A stretch of 64,000 bases of DNA, taken from assembly GCF_000826545.1 (NCBI RefSeq), contig NZ_CDME01000006.1, forward strand, positions 589,063 to 653,062, in the 5' to 3' direction. How positions within the stretch are numbered: the stretch's first letter is position 1; the number at the start of each line of letters is the position of its first letter. The notes beneath the pieces were generated by a model. It was not told the origin of the DNA and did not search any database. It saw only the letters and a program-made list of their open reading frames with translations. Below, in pieces: positions 57,429 to 64,000 of the stretch. This stretch comes from Kibdelosporangium sp. MJ126-NF4 (GTDB lineage Bacteria; Actinomycetota; Actinomycetes; Mycobacteriales; Pseudonocardiaceae). The position numbers were made by a program, and so were the translations under genes.

Positions 57429-57931
57429 CCACCCTGACAGTATGGCGATTCACCAGTCCCGACGGAGCCGACCGCGCCGCGAACATCCTGTCGCGACTCT
57501 CCCATGACGACCTGATCACGGTGCACGACGCGGCCACCGTCTCGTGGCGGCCGGGCGCCAACAAGCCCAGAACACGGCAGCTGCACGACATCACCGGCAC
57601 TGGCGCACTCGGCGGCGCGTTCTGGGGCATGCTGTTCGGCCTGATCTTCTTCATCCCCCTGCTGGGCGCGGCAGTCGGCGCGGCGATTGGAGCGCTCTCC
57701 GGCGCGCTGACCGACGTCGGAATCAGCAACGACCTGATCGACAGGCTCCGCGGCGACATCGTGCCGGGTACCTCCGCCCTGTTCATTCTCAGCTCCGACG
57801 CCGTGCTGGACAGGATCCGAACGTCATTCCGGTCCGAACAGCCCGAGTTGGTGTTCACCAACCTTTCCACCGAGCAGGAGAACCGCCTACGGGAAACCTT
57901 CGGTGAGGATCACGCTCATGACATGCCGTGA
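57425..57931 (+). CDS. DUF1269-domain membrane-associated protein
   Basis: A 168-residue protein of the DUF1269 type: an N-terminal cytosolic strand pattern (TTLTVWRFTSPDGADRAANI), a glycine-rich hydrophobic core (about 58-105, GALGGAFWGMLFGLIFFIP, GAAVGAAIGALSGAL) and a C-terminal LRGDIVPGTSALFILS. The glycine-rich segments resemble mitochondrial-carrier-like or glycine-zipper insertion. The role is unknown, but such genes are stress-linked and often near AI-2E transporters. ATG at 57425 overlaps the AI-2E stop. Last gene of the rightward string. Confidence 0.8.
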   Translation: MTTLTVWRFTSPDGADRAANILSRLSHDDLITVHDAATVSWRPGANKPRTRQLHDITGTGALGGAFWGMLFGLIFFIPLLGAAVGAAIGALSGALTDVGISNDLIDRLRGDIVPGTSALFILSSDAVLDRIRTSFRSEQPELVFTNLSTEQENRLRETFGEDHAHDMP

Positions 57932-58019
57932 CTGACGACCGCGCGAAGGCTGTCGTTGTCACCGGCACACCATGGGCACTTTCCTTTTCCGGCTGTACCA
58001 CCTGTGCTGGGCTGGTGGT

Positions 58020-58688
58020 TTACAGGCTGTGGGCGGTGATGTTGCCGTGGGCGGTGGTTGCGTGGATGTTGAGGTTGGCGGTCGGTCCTTCCGCGTTTTT
58101 CAGGGTGTTGGTGATTCGGCCGTAGGAGGTTCCTGCGTCCAGGGTTGCTGAGACTCCTGGGGCTGCGCCCACCGAGATGGCGCCGGACTGGGTGCTCAGC
58201 ACGACCTTGCCGCGCACGGCTTCGGTGATCTTGATGTCGCCCCTTGTGGTGGTGATCTGGGCGGGGCCGTTCAGGTGGGCTACTTCCACGTCGCCGTCGA
58301 CCGCCGTGAGGTTGACGGCTGCGGCTTTGTCGATCTTGATTTGGCTGTATGCGCCGTCGAAGGTGATGTCGCCGAGGCGGCCTGCGCTGCGCAGCTTGGC
58401 GCTGGCTGCTTTGGCTTCCACGCGTGAGTCGGTGGGCAGGTGGACGGTGACCTCCAGGGAGCCGGAGGGGCCGAAGTACTGGTTCTTGGCGGAGGTGTGG
58501 ATTCGCAGGACGCCGTCCGCGTACTCCACTGTGGTCTGCTCCACCGCTTTCACGTCTCGGGCCTTCGAGGCGTCCGTGGGCAGGATCTCGACCACGGTGT
58601 CGGCTCGGTCCGCGGCGATGAACTGGACGCTTCCCGCTGGGATGTCCAGGACGGCGGAGATCGGGGCGGGGGTGTCGAACTTCTGCAT
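58020..58688 (-). CDS. DUF4097 beta-helix-like protein
   Basis: A 222-residue protein rich in short strands with regular D/G/S turns (GRLGDITFDGAYSQIKIDKA, AVDGDVEVAHLNGPAQITTT, RGDIKITEAVRGKVVLSTQS). This repetitive ladder is the DUF4097 beta-solenoid, thought to be an adhesin-like or envelope-stress protein. No signal peptide or membrane segment is seen, so it is probably cytosolic. ATG at 58688 follows AGGAGAG. It converges on the DUF1269 gene across 88 bases. Confidence 0.82.
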   Translation of the reverse strand: MQKFDTPAPISAVLDIPAGSVQFIAADRADTVVEILPTDASKARDVKAVEQTTVEYADGVLRIHTSAKNQYFGPSGSLEVTVHLPTDSRVEAKAASAKLRSAGRLGDITFDGAYSQIKIDKAAAVNLTAVDGDVEVAHLNGPAQITTTRGDIKITEAVRGKVVLSTQSGAISVGAAPGVSATLDAGTSYGRITNTLKNAEGPTANLNIHATTAHGNITAHSL

Positions 58689-58979
58689 CGTGCTCTCCTG
58701 GCGGTTCGGTCGGGCTGAGGTGATCGATGACCTGATCACGGGAACCACGATCGCCCGCCGTCCTGACAGCGGACGGCCACCGGGCTGACACGGCCCCTGA
58801 CATGCCGCCACCACACGTACAGCGTGAGCGTTTTCGTTTTTTCCGAAGTGAGGACAACGAAAGGCCGAAGGGATCCCTTGACAAATGTTGCTTCTTTACC
58901 AAATAAGGTGGACTAGGGGTAACTTGCTATGCCTGCGGGGATGGGGGGTTTGGTAGGACTTGGGGTGTTAGGAGGCGTC
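58689..58979. other. 291-bp intergenic region with the sodC leader
   Basis: No gene is visible. It carries divergent promoters for the DUF4097 and sodC genes. The half next to sodC is clearly more AT-rich than the rest of the window and includes a consensus -35 (see 58878). Confidence 0.6.
58878..58906 (+). promoter_or_regulatory. candidate sigma-A-type promoter of sodC
   Basis: A perfect TTGACA at 58878-58883 is followed by 17 bases and AAATAA (58901-58906) as a weak -10. The region is AT-rich, and the transcript would start about 65 bases before the sodC ATG. It is supported by sequence match only. Confidence 0.5.
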
Positions 58980-59564
58980 ATGCGTCAATCCAGGTTTTCC
59001 CGAGCCCTAGTTGGTTTTGTTCTTCTTGCTGCTGTCACACCTGCTGTCGCGTCGGCCGACGCGACAGATGCCGCCGGCATTGGCCGGACTACTGTTCGCA
59101 GTGTTACCGGTGCTGTTCTCGGTACGATCCGATTCGACATCAACAACAGGAAGATTGTCCTCAGTGGTCGGCTGAGCGGGATCTCGACCGGTTTCCACGG
59201 CTTCCACATCCATGCCGTCGGTGTCTGTGACCCGAACTCCACCGACCCGAACGGCGCGGTTGTCCCGTTTCTGACGGCCGGTGGGCACCTCAACCTCGGC
59301 GGTACCACGCACGGCGATCACACCGGTGATCTGCCTTCGCTACGCGTGTCTGCCGACGGAACAGCCATCACCACCACGGAGAACGACGATCTCAGTGCCG
59401 CGGCGCTGTTCGACGCCGACGGCAGCGCCATCATCATTCACGCGCTGCCCGACAACTTCGCACACATCCCCGTCCGGTACGCCCCAGGCGGGCCGGATGC
59501 CGCGACCCAGGCCACTGGTGACGCGGGTGGGCGGATTGCCTGTGGCGTTATCACCCGAGGCTGA
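58980..59564 (+). CDS. sodC: secreted Cu/Zn superoxide dismutase
   Basis: A 194-residue exported enzyme that converts superoxide to peroxide outside the cytoplasmic membrane. The signal peptide (MRQSRFSRALVGFVLLAAV, cleaved near AVASADA) precedes the greek-key domain. Copper/zinc ligands are H76 and H78 (HGFHIH), H103 (GGHLN), H111/H114 and D117 in HGDHTGDLP, and H154 in IIIHA. C83 and C188 form the structural disulfide, and R185 sits at the active-site rim in GGRIACGV. Start ATG at 58980 follows AGGAGG at 58970-58975; an earlier frame from 58929 is not used. It is short for the family and lacks the lipobox seen in many actinobacterial SodC. Confidence 0.92.
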   Translation: MRQSRFSRALVGFVLLAAVTPAVASADATDAAGIGRTTVRSVTGAVLGTIRFDINNRKIVLSGRLSGISTGFHGFHIHAVGVCDPNSTDPNGAVVPFLTAGGHLNLGGTTHGDHTGDLPSLRVSADGTAITTTENDDLSAAALFDADGSAIIIHALPDNFAHIPVRYAPGGPDAATQATGDAGGRIACGVITRG

Positions 59565-59571
59565 CGTCCGT

Positions 59572-59615
59572 ACGTGAGTGTTTTCCCGGCTTCCCGGCCG
59601 GGGAGACACTCACGT
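59572..59615. terminator. bidirectional terminator between sodC and the LAL regulator
   Basis: ACGTGAGTGT at 59572 pairs with ACACTCACGT at 59606-59615, and TTCCCGG with CCGGGGA inside. The hairpin covers the stop codon of the leftward regulator at 59610-59612. Confidence 0.7.
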
Positions 59616-62369
59616 CCACGGGGTTGCGCCGTTGAGGACCGCTGTTGCCAGTTCCACTCTTGAGCGGAGGTTTATCGCGGCCAGCAGGCGAGTTATTCGG
59701 CCTTCCACTCCTTTTTGACTGGTACCGAGAAGGGTGGCTATCTGGCGGTTTCCGAAACCGTCGGCTATCAGGTAGGCGAGGTAGCGGTTTGTCTCGTCCG
59801 CCGCTTCCGTTCTGCCGGGGATGGTGACCCCTTGTTCGCGCATTGCCGTTCTGACCATCGCTCTGCAGGCCAGGGCGTCCAGGTCGCCGAAGAGGGAGTA
59901 GGCGCGGTTCAGCGCGTCCGCTGGTTTGGGGGTGTGCGGAGCTGTCAGGAAGTAGGCCATTGCTGTTTCGCAGGGTTGGCCTCTGTCATCCGCGAGTTTG
60001 AGGGCGGCTGCCACGTGGGGGCCGTCGCCGTGGACCAGGGCCCGTCCCAACAGCCTGTGCAGGTCCACTCGGTCGAAGCGCTGGTCGTCGGCCACTCGCT
60101 CCAGTTCCTCCTGAGCTGCCATGGCGGCTTCGTGGTCGTCGGCTTTGCGGTAGGCCTCCACCAGGGCCAGGAGGGCCTCGCCGAGCAGGAGCGGTCTTCC
60201 CCCGGTCTGGCAGCACCGCACCACATCGCGCAGGCGGGCGATCGCTGGTTCGTGGTCGCCGAGCATCATGTCCACCAGTGACTCGGCCAGAGCCATCTGG
60301 CCGCCGTCGATCAGGTCGTCCGCGCCCATCGCCAGCCACTGGCGTGCTGCCGCGAACCGGCCGCGGAACGCCAGGATCCGAGGCGGGACCGTGCGCAGTT
60401 GGGCCATCGTGAACGGCGGTGGCCTGGTGCCCCAGTCAGCCTGTCTGCGGCGGGCCACCGCCAGTGCGTGCTCCCAGTCCCCGCGCTGGAAGTCGTACTC
60501 CAGGCGGATGCCGAACTCTATGTCCGTTTCGGACAGACCGGCCGCCGCGAGCGTCCGGCTCGCGTAGTCCGCGTCGCCGAAGAGGATCCGGCCAAGAGCG
60601 TGCTGCAGGTGGGAGTTCTCCAACGTCAGACGGGCCACTCCGGCCACGTTGTCCGCACGGCCCAGCACCGCCGCGTCGAACTCGTCCCGCTGGCCGGTGC
60701 CGATCAACGCCGCCGCCAGCGCCACCTCCCCGGACGCCCGCACCACCGGGTCGGCCGACCACTGCGGCCTTGACCGGGTGACCTCCGCCAACATGTCCGC
60801 GGAACGGCCCAGTTGCAGCAGGGACATCGCCCTGGCGATCGACCGCCAGTGCGGTGGCGCGGGCAGGTTGTCCCAGCCCCCGGCGGCGAACTCCACCAAC
60901 GCCGCCCGGTCGCCACTGCCGCACAGGCCGCGGACCAGGACCGCGGTCAGCTGCCACAGGTGCTCCGGCTTGCGGTCACCGGTGACCACCGCCTCGGTCA
61001 AAGCCTTGCGGGCCAAGGCCGCTGCCTCGTCCGCCCGCCCGGCCACCAGGCACACGTGTGCGTGCAGGTGATCCGCTTTCTCGCGGTCCGGCCCGGTCAG
61101 CAACGCCACCGCCGCGCCACTCCAGCGGGCCGCTCGCTGGTTGTCGCGGGAGACCACCCGCTCCGCCGCCGCCAGCAGCAGCTTGCCCGCCACGGCGGGA
61201 TCCACCGACGAACTCCCGGCCGCGGCCAGGCAGTCCGGCAGGAAATCCGGGTCCGGTGGGTCGACGCGGCCGTCGAGGATCGCGCGGGCCGCCGTGGCGT
61301 GCACCTGCTCGCAGTCGAGTGGACCGAGTTGGCCGCGCAGCAGGTCGGCGACCAACGGCGGACGCAGCGCCGGAGAACCGCCCGGTGTTTCACCGAGCAC
61401 ACCGTGGTCGGCCAGGGCCCGCAGGCCCGCTGTCACGTCCGACGGCCCGGCCAGCCCGGACTCGGCGATCAGACCGACCGCTGCCGCGCCGAGTGGCTGC
61501 AGCACCGCGAGTGCGCTCGCCACCCGCCAGGCCACCGGTCCCGCCGCCCGGACCTCACGCAGGAGCACGTGCGTTGCGGACGGCACAACCTTGTGATTGT
61601 GCGGGATGATCGCCCGGGGATGCGGGCGCAGCAGGAAAGCCTGTCGATCCACCACCCGCAACACACCGTTGCCCACCAGGCCTTCCACCGCGGTCAGCAC
61701 CGCGAGCGGGTTGCCGTCGGTACGCAGGAACACCCGCTCGGTCAGCTCCGCCTCCGGAGTCGCGTCCAGCGTCGAAGCCAGCATCCGACCGACGTCCTGT
61801 TTGGACAGTCCTGGCAGGACTATCTGAATGTCCGATTCGGTGGCGGTCAACGCGTCGAGCACGGCGGGCGGTGGCGCGGGGCTCGGCGGTACGCGAACCG
61901 CGAGCACTATGCGCAACCCCGCTGGGATCAGGCCTCGCAGCACGGGAGTCAGGCCGATGGTGGCCGCGTCGGCGTTCTGCACGTCATCGATGAGAATGGT
62001 CAGTGGGCCATGCGCGGCGAGGTCCTTGCGCAGCGTGGAAGCGACTCTCTCGGCCAGCTCGGCCGCGTTCGCGCCCACGGCCGACGCCCTGGACACCTGT
62101 TCGAGCAACGGATCGAGCAACGGTGCCGCTGCGGGGCCCGCGATCGCTCGTAATGCCTGGTAGAGAAGGCCATAATTGGCTGTAGCCTGATGTTCGTACG
62201 CCCGGATGAGCACCGATCGGCGTCCCTGTCCGGTAAGTCGGGTGTGCGCCGCGGCGAGCAGGGCGCTGCGGCCAATTCCTGTGGGACCGGTCACTACGAC
62301 ACAACTTTCGACCACTGTGGAGCCTTCAGTGATCGAGGCGAGTTGATCGGTCCTGCCCACCGGGTGCAA
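59610..62369 (-). CDS. LAL-type LuxR regulator with Arg in Walker A
   Basis: A 919-residue STAND-type regulator. The N-terminal NTPase has GPTGIGRSA at 28-36, where R34 takes the place of the conserved lysine, and a Walker-B-like ILIDDVQNAD near 120. A long alpha-helical repeat region (HLHAHVCLVAGRADEAAALA and similar) fills the middle. The C-terminal LuxR helix-turn-helix (GFGNRQIATLLGTSQKGVEG, then RITRLLAAINLRSRVELATA) occupies the last 55 residues. TTG at 62369 has GGAGG 5 bases upstream and is preferred to GTG at 62360. A longer open frame to 63989 lies antisense to the neighbouring gene. It diverges from a second regulator of the same type. Confidence 0.82.
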   Translation of the reverse strand: MHPVGRTDQLASITEGSTVVESCVVVTGPTGIGRSALLAAAHTRLTGQGRRSVLIRAYEHQATANYGLLYQALRAIAGPAAAPLLDPLLEQVSRASAVGANAAELAERVASTLRKDLAAHGPLTILIDDVQNADAATIGLTPVLRGLIPAGLRIVLAVRVPPSPAPPPAVLDALTATESDIQIVLPGLSKQDVGRMLASTLDATPEAELTERVFLRTDGNPLAVLTAVEGLVGNGVLRVVDRQAFLLRPHPRAIIPHNHKVVPSATHVLLREVRAAGPVAWRVASALAVLQPLGAAAVGLIAESGLAGPSDVTAGLRALADHGVLGETPGGSPALRPPLVADLLRGQLGPLDCEQVHATAARAILDGRVDPPDPDFLPDCLAAAGSSSVDPAVAGKLLLAAAERVVSRDNQRAARWSGAAVALLTGPDREKADHLHAHVCLVAGRADEAAALARKALTEAVVTGDRKPEHLWQLTAVLVRGLCGSGDRAALVEFAAGGWDNLPAPPHWRSIARAMSLLQLGRSADMLAEVTRSRPQWSADPVVRASGEVALAAALIGTGQRDEFDAAVLGRADNVAGVARLTLENSHLQHALGRILFGDADYASRTLAAAGLSETDIEFGIRLEYDFQRGDWEHALAVARRRQADWGTRPPPFTMAQLRTVPPRILAFRGRFAAARQWLAMGADDLIDGGQMALAESLVDMMLGDHEPAIARLRDVVRCCQTGGRPLLLGEALLALVEAYRKADDHEAAMAAQEELERVADDQRFDRVDLHRLLGRALVHGDGPHVAAALKLADDRGQPCETAMAYFLTAPHTPKPADALNRAYSLFGDLDALACRAMVRTAMREQGVTIPGRTEAADETNRYLAYLIADGFGNRQIATLLGTSQKGVEGRITRLLAAINLRSRVELATAVLNGATPWT

Positions 62370-62447
62370 GCTTCCTCCGTGTCCGCTCGCCGCAACTGTA
62401 AGGCATAGATCAGGAATACGGCCGTCTGTCACCCACCGGGAGAAACG

Positions 62448-64000
62448 GTGAAGACTTCCCAGTTCGTGGCCACTTTGGCTGGCGAGGACCACTTGGCGGA
62501 CGCGGTCGACCTGCTGGCAGCCGACACCCCCGGTGGCGGGCTCGTGTATGTGCGGGGCGCGACGGGATCCGGCCGCAGCCGGATGGTGGCCGACCTCGCG
62601 GACCGGTTGCGCGTACTGGGCAAACCGGTGGTCTGCTGCGGTCACGACGAAGCCGACGGCGAACTGCCGGTGATCGGCAGGCTGTTGCAGTACCTGCTCA
62701 CCCAGGGCACGCGGCCCGGTCTGACACGGGCCTTGACCGCTGTGCCGCAGATCTACCAACTGGCGCTGCGCGACCCGGACGCCTACCAGGTGGCGTTGGC
62801 CCACGAGCTGACCGCCGCGGTCCGCGCGCTCGGCCCGGCCCGCACGCCCCGGCTGCTGATCGACGACCTCGACCGAGCCGATCCCCGTACGCTGTCGCTG
62901 CTCTGCCTGCTCGTCGACCAGCTGCGGGCCGTCGGCGCCCGACTGTTGCTGGTGAGCGACGAATCCGCCACCGGCACCGTGGCCGACCTCGCCGCCACCG
63001 CGGACCTGGTGCTCACCCCCGCGGGCCTGACCGCGCCGGAGATCGGGCGGTTGCTCGCACAGCGGCTGAACTGCCGGACAGACGACGACCTCGTCCAGGC
63101 GGTGACCGACGCGCTCGGCCCGGCCCACAGCCTGCCGGGTGTCGTGCTCGCGCTGATCGACCAGGTGATCGCGGACGGTCGGATCGCCGTCGTCGACGAC
63201 CACGCCCAGCTGATCGACCCGGAAACGCCGCTGGTGCTGCCGGACGGGCACCGGCTGTACGGGTCCGCCCGCGGTCCGGCGAGCGCGGCCCTCGGAGTGT
63301 TGGGGTGGTTCAAGCGATGTGACCTCGCTGTCGTCGCAGAAGTCTGTGGCGTCGAACCGGCTCCGCTGCACCAGGTCGTGTCCGAACTGCACGACTTGGG
63401 CGTGTTGGACAACCACGAGCACGAACTGCGGTTCGCGGTGCCCGCGGTGCGGCAGGGACTGACCAGGGCGGCGGACCCGCAGTTGCGGCGCGCGGTGCAC
63501 GCGGCGGTGGCGAAGGTCCGGCTGGCGGAGCTGGCCGACGGCCGGGACGTCGACGAGTACCGGCTCGCCGACCACCTCGCCGAGGCCGCGGACCTGGCCG
63601 GTGGGGTCGAAGTGGCCGACCAACTGCTGAGCACCGCGCGCCGGGCGTTGCTGACCGAGCCGGGCCGGGCGATCGGCTGGTGCCTCGCCGCGTTCGACAT
63701 GCTCGACCCGGACAACCCGGCCTGGCTGGACGTGCTCGACGCGTTGCCGCCCATCCTGTGCCACCACGGTTGGTTCGCCGAGGCCGCGGAGCTGCTGACC
63801 CGGGTACTGCCCCTGATGCCGCCCCAGGAGGGCGAGCTGCGGACGCGGGTGCTGCTGGTGTGGCGGTCGTTGGCGCTGGTGCACGACAACCGGGTGCGCG
63901 AGTTGGTCCGCACGACCGCGGACACCGTGGCGCGACTGGACCGGTTGGGTGTACCCAGTGCCGGGCCCCGGTTCAACGTCGCCATGCACACCGAGGACTT
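62448..64000 (+). CDS. LAL-type regulator, 3' end beyond the window
   Basis: A reading frame of 517 codons with no stop runs from GTG at 62448, preceded by GGGAG, to the window edge. It starts MKTSQFVATLAGEDHLADAV and has the same plan as the leftward gene: Walker-A-like GATGSGRS at 37-44 (R43 for Lys), Walker B-like LLIDDLDRAD near 145, and helical repeats such as AARRALLTEPGRAIGWCLAA. The C-terminal LuxR domain is outside. Codon use is typical of the genome (strong third-position G/C). The two divergent start codons are 78 bases apart and share the promoter region. The coordinate 64000 is the window end, not the gene end. Confidence 0.82.
   Translation, partial: MKTSQFVATLAGEDHLADAVDLLAADTPGGGLVYVRGATGSGRSRMVADLADRLRVLGKPVVCCGHDEADGELPVIGRLLQYLLTQGTRPGLTRALTAVPQIYQLALRDPDAYQVALAHELTAAVRALGPARTPRLLIDDLDRADPRTLSLLCLLVDQLRAVGARLLLVSDESATGTVADLAATADLVLTPAGLTAPEIGRLLAQRLNCRTDDDLVQAVTDALGPAHSLPGVVLALIDQVIADGRIAVVDDHAQLIDPETPLVLPDGHRLYGSARGPASAALGVLGWFKRCDLAVVAEVCGVEPAPLHQVVSELHDLGVLDNHEHELRFAVPAVRQGLTRAADPQLRRAVHAAVAKVRLAELADGRDVDEYRLADHLAEAADLAGGVEVADQLLSTARRALLTEPGRAIGWCLAAFDMLDPDNPAWLDVLDALPPILCHHGWFAEAAELLTRVLPLMPPQEGELRTRVLLVWRSLALVHDNRVRELVRTTADTVARLDRLGVPSAGPRFNVAMHTED

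Noticed and set aside
62783..63991. Large leftward frames covering the window end (402 and 1459 codons)
   Set aside because: They are antisense shadows of the rightward LAL regulator, which has a continuous frame from 62448 with genome-typical codon use and Walker-like motifs; only the part up to 62369 is a real leftward gene.

Overview
The window is high-GC actinobacterial DNA. It carries arabinogalactan genes (two galactofuranosyltransferases and the Wzm/Wzt galactan exporter), a Bpa proteasome activator ending in GQYL, and an actinomycete-type integrative element. The gene order glfT1-wzt-wzm-...-bpa-(class V aminotransferase-like)-(quinone oxidoreductase) matches, from memory, the Mycobacterium tuberculosis Rv3782-Rv3777 neighbourhood. 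A hisC2-type aminotransferase (Rv3772-like) lies 12 kb further on. LanKC, UTRA and LAL regulators point to a mycolata-related Pseudonocardiales-type genome; genus cannot be settled from sequence alone. || Layout. 1-2100: end of a GtrA protein and glfT2. 2104-8131: accessory block of a TetR repressor with three operator palindromes, an MFS pump, a sugar-lactone oxidase, 1.4 kb of non-coding repeats (a 14-bp tandem array inside a 32-bp direct repeat, plus a long nested inverted repeat), a small protein and an EamA exporter. 8565-11144: an orphan class III lanthipeptide synthetase with no visible precursor, which splits the galactan locus. 11098-17297: glfT1-wzt-wzm, VanY-type peptidase, bpa, class V fold protein, quinone oxidoreductase. 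17342-33508: housekeeping and metabolic genes, mostly singletons or pairs (GNAT, M28 peptidase, zinc metallopeptidase, MarR, ceramidase-like, O-methyltransferase, deoxyribosyltransferase-Nudix fusion, polyprenyl synthase, DUF1906 protein, TauE permease, HisC2, dienelactone-hydrolase-like, acetoacetyl-CoA synthetase). tRNA-Ser(UGA), tRNA-Ser(GCU) and tRNA-Arg(ACG) are present. || 33738-45078 is an 11.3-kb integrative and conjugative element (AICE type) in the 3' half of tRNA-Arg(ACG), bounded by identical 38-bp att copies. It has a tyrosine integrase, excisionase, RepSA-like HUH replication initiator, FtsK/TraB-like DNA translocase, about a dozen small overlapping genes, a divergent GntR/UTRA (KorSA-like) repressor with palindromic operators, and two strong hairpins near attR. 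A 13-bp word occurs three times in one orientation and in different reading frames, which suggests a DNA recognition site. || 45079-64000: the displaced tRNA terminator, a LAL/MalT-type regulator, a GH15-M20 peptidase-APC-APC gene string, an ANTAR protein followed by a run of membrane or stress-like genes (degenerate metallo-beta-lactamase fold, DUF7144, AI-2E, DUF1269), a DUF4097 protein, a secreted Cu/Zn superoxide dismutase, and two divergent LAL-type regulators whose Walker A lysine is arginine. The second of these runs off the window end.
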